NCBI RefSeq assembly: GCF_004799445.1
Contig: NZ_SSNA01000055.1
Coordinates: 159,817-223,816, forward strand
Direction of reading: 5' to 3'
From: Bradyrhizobium sp.
GTDB lineage: Bacteria; Pseudomonadota; Alphaproteobacteria; Rhizobiales; Xanthobacteraceae
DNA: 64,000 nucleotides
Shown here: in pieces, positions 63,552 to 64,000 of the stretch
How the letters are laid out: every line of letters begins with the position of its first letter
How positions within the stretch are numbered: the stretch's first letter is position 1
Position numbers and translations under genes: made by a program
Notes under the pieces: generated by a model
Seen by the model: only the letters and a program-made list of their open reading frames with translations
Database searches by the model: none
Told to the model about the DNA's origin: nothing

Positions 63552-64000
63552 ATGACAAAGTATAAGCTCGAGTACATCTGGCTCGACGGATACGCGCCGA
63601 CTCCGAATTTGCGCGGCAAAACCCAGATCAAGGAATTCGATTCCTTCCCGACGCTGGAGCAGCTTCCGCTTTGGGGCTTCGACGGAAGCTCGACCATGCA
63701 GGCAGAGGGCCACAGTTCGGATTGCGTGCTCAAGCCGGTCGCCATTTATCCCGATGGCGCGCGCACCGACGGCGCGCTGGTGATGTGTGAAGTCATGATG
63801 CCCGACGGCAAGACACCGCATGTCACCAACAAGCGCGCGACCATTCTGGACGACGAAGGCGCGTGGTTCGGCTTCGAGCAGGAATATTTCTTTTACAAGG
63901 ACGGCCGTCCGCTCGGCTTTCCCGCGGCTGGCTATCCGGCGCCGCAGGGCCCGTATTATACCGGCGTCGGCTACAAGAATGTCGGCGACGTCGCGCGCAA
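63552..64000 (+). CDS. glnII: Type II glutamine synthetase, 3'-truncated
   Basis: Eukaryote-type GSII, 149 residues before the window edge. The N-terminal LEYIWLDGYAPTPNLRGKTQ and the GSII beta-grasp and catalytic region follow: PLWGFDGSSTMQAEGHSSDC, then KRATILDDEGAWFGFEQEYF with the metal-binding Glu residues, and YYTGVGYKNVGDVARK. Rhizobia usually have GSI and GSII; GSII is ammonium-regulated by NtrC. ATG at 63552 is preceded by GAGAGG. Confidence 0.97.
   Translation, partial: MTKYKLEYIWLDGYAPTPNLRGKTQIKEFDSFPTLEQLPLWGFDGSSTMQAEGHSSDCVLKPVAIYPDGARTDGALVMCEVMMPDGKTPHVTNKRATILDDEGAWFGFEQEYFFYKDGRPLGFPAAGYPAPQGPYYTGVGYKNVGDVAR

Noticed and set aside
1..64000. CRISPR array, tRNA or rRNA genes, prophage or insertion-sequence transposase
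   Set aside because: I looked for regularly spaced repeats, tRNA T-loop sequences, rRNA-like stretches and transposase or integrase motifs and saw none that could be supported. The only mobile-like DNA is short palindromic repeats.

Overview
The window is a continuous stretch of an alphaproteobacterial chromosome. Gene content and order fit the Bradyrhizobium/Nitrobacteraceae group best: fabG-acpP-fabF-mltG-yicC-gmk, lptF-lptG-lptD-surA-pdxA-rsmA, a pgsA-like gene-hdaA-ppk-ppx run beside purM-purN, a type II glutamine synthetase with a divergent gstI-like gene, and several palindromic intergenic repeats of the kind common in these genomes. The genus is an inference; no rRNA or tRNA gene was seen. 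The window starts inside fabG and ends inside glnII.

Layout. 1-5.5 kb (+): fatty-acid synthesis (fabG, acpP, fabF), the cell-wall enzyme mltG, a YicC-family RNase and gmk. 5.5-15.3 kb (-): a secreted hypothetical, a zinc alcohol dehydrogenase, then a tightly overlapping outer-membrane operon, transcribed lptF > lptG > lptD > surA > pdxA > rsmA. 15.7-18.4 kb (+): pepA, holC and a BamE-like lipoprotein. 18.4-21.0 kb (-): an ABC-F ATPase, two very small genes and a Trp/Gly-rich secreted protein. 21.3-22.7 kb (+): ndk and a TerC-family membrane protein. 22.7-27.8 kb (-): ppx, ppk, hdaA, pgsA-like. 28.0-29.7 kb (+): purM, purN. 29.7-35.2 kb: cspA, an autotransporter-like barrel protein, and an accessory island of a LysR regulator, two acetyltransferase-like proteins, a catalytically altered isochorismatase-like protein and two very short genes. 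35.2-40.4 kb: rnd, a 37-residue membrane protein, selO and aspS. 40.6-44.2 kb: a repeat-rich accessory segment with an alpha/beta-hydrolase/adenylate-cyclase fusion, an orphan substrate-binding protein and about 1 kb of structured non-coding DNA. 44.2-53.7 kb: maeB, a DoxX protein, a DHFR-like reductase, a polysaccharide deacetylase, a glutathione peroxidase, a GT39-like membrane protein, an L,D-transpeptidase and a CreA-family protein. 53.7-63 kb: small secreted proteins, an M20 peptidase, a BtuF-like protein, a thioesterase, GNAT, monooxygenase, DUF2161, GrlR-like, SDR and MliC-like genes. 63-64 kb: a gstI-like gene divergent from glnII, with a near-ideal sigma-54 promoter before glnII.

How the genes work together. 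The lpt/surA block exports lipopolysaccharide and assembles outer-membrane proteins. MltG, the L,D-transpeptidase and the MliC-like inhibitor act on or protect peptidoglycan. ppk and ppx make and degrade polyphosphate. gstI-glnII is a nitrogen-control module. The least explained parts are the structured repeat at about 43.5-43.8 kb, the LysR/acetyltransferase/pseudo-isochorismatase cluster, a MITE-like element that supplies the rnd stop codon, and several genes under 60 codons with strong ribosome-binding sites.
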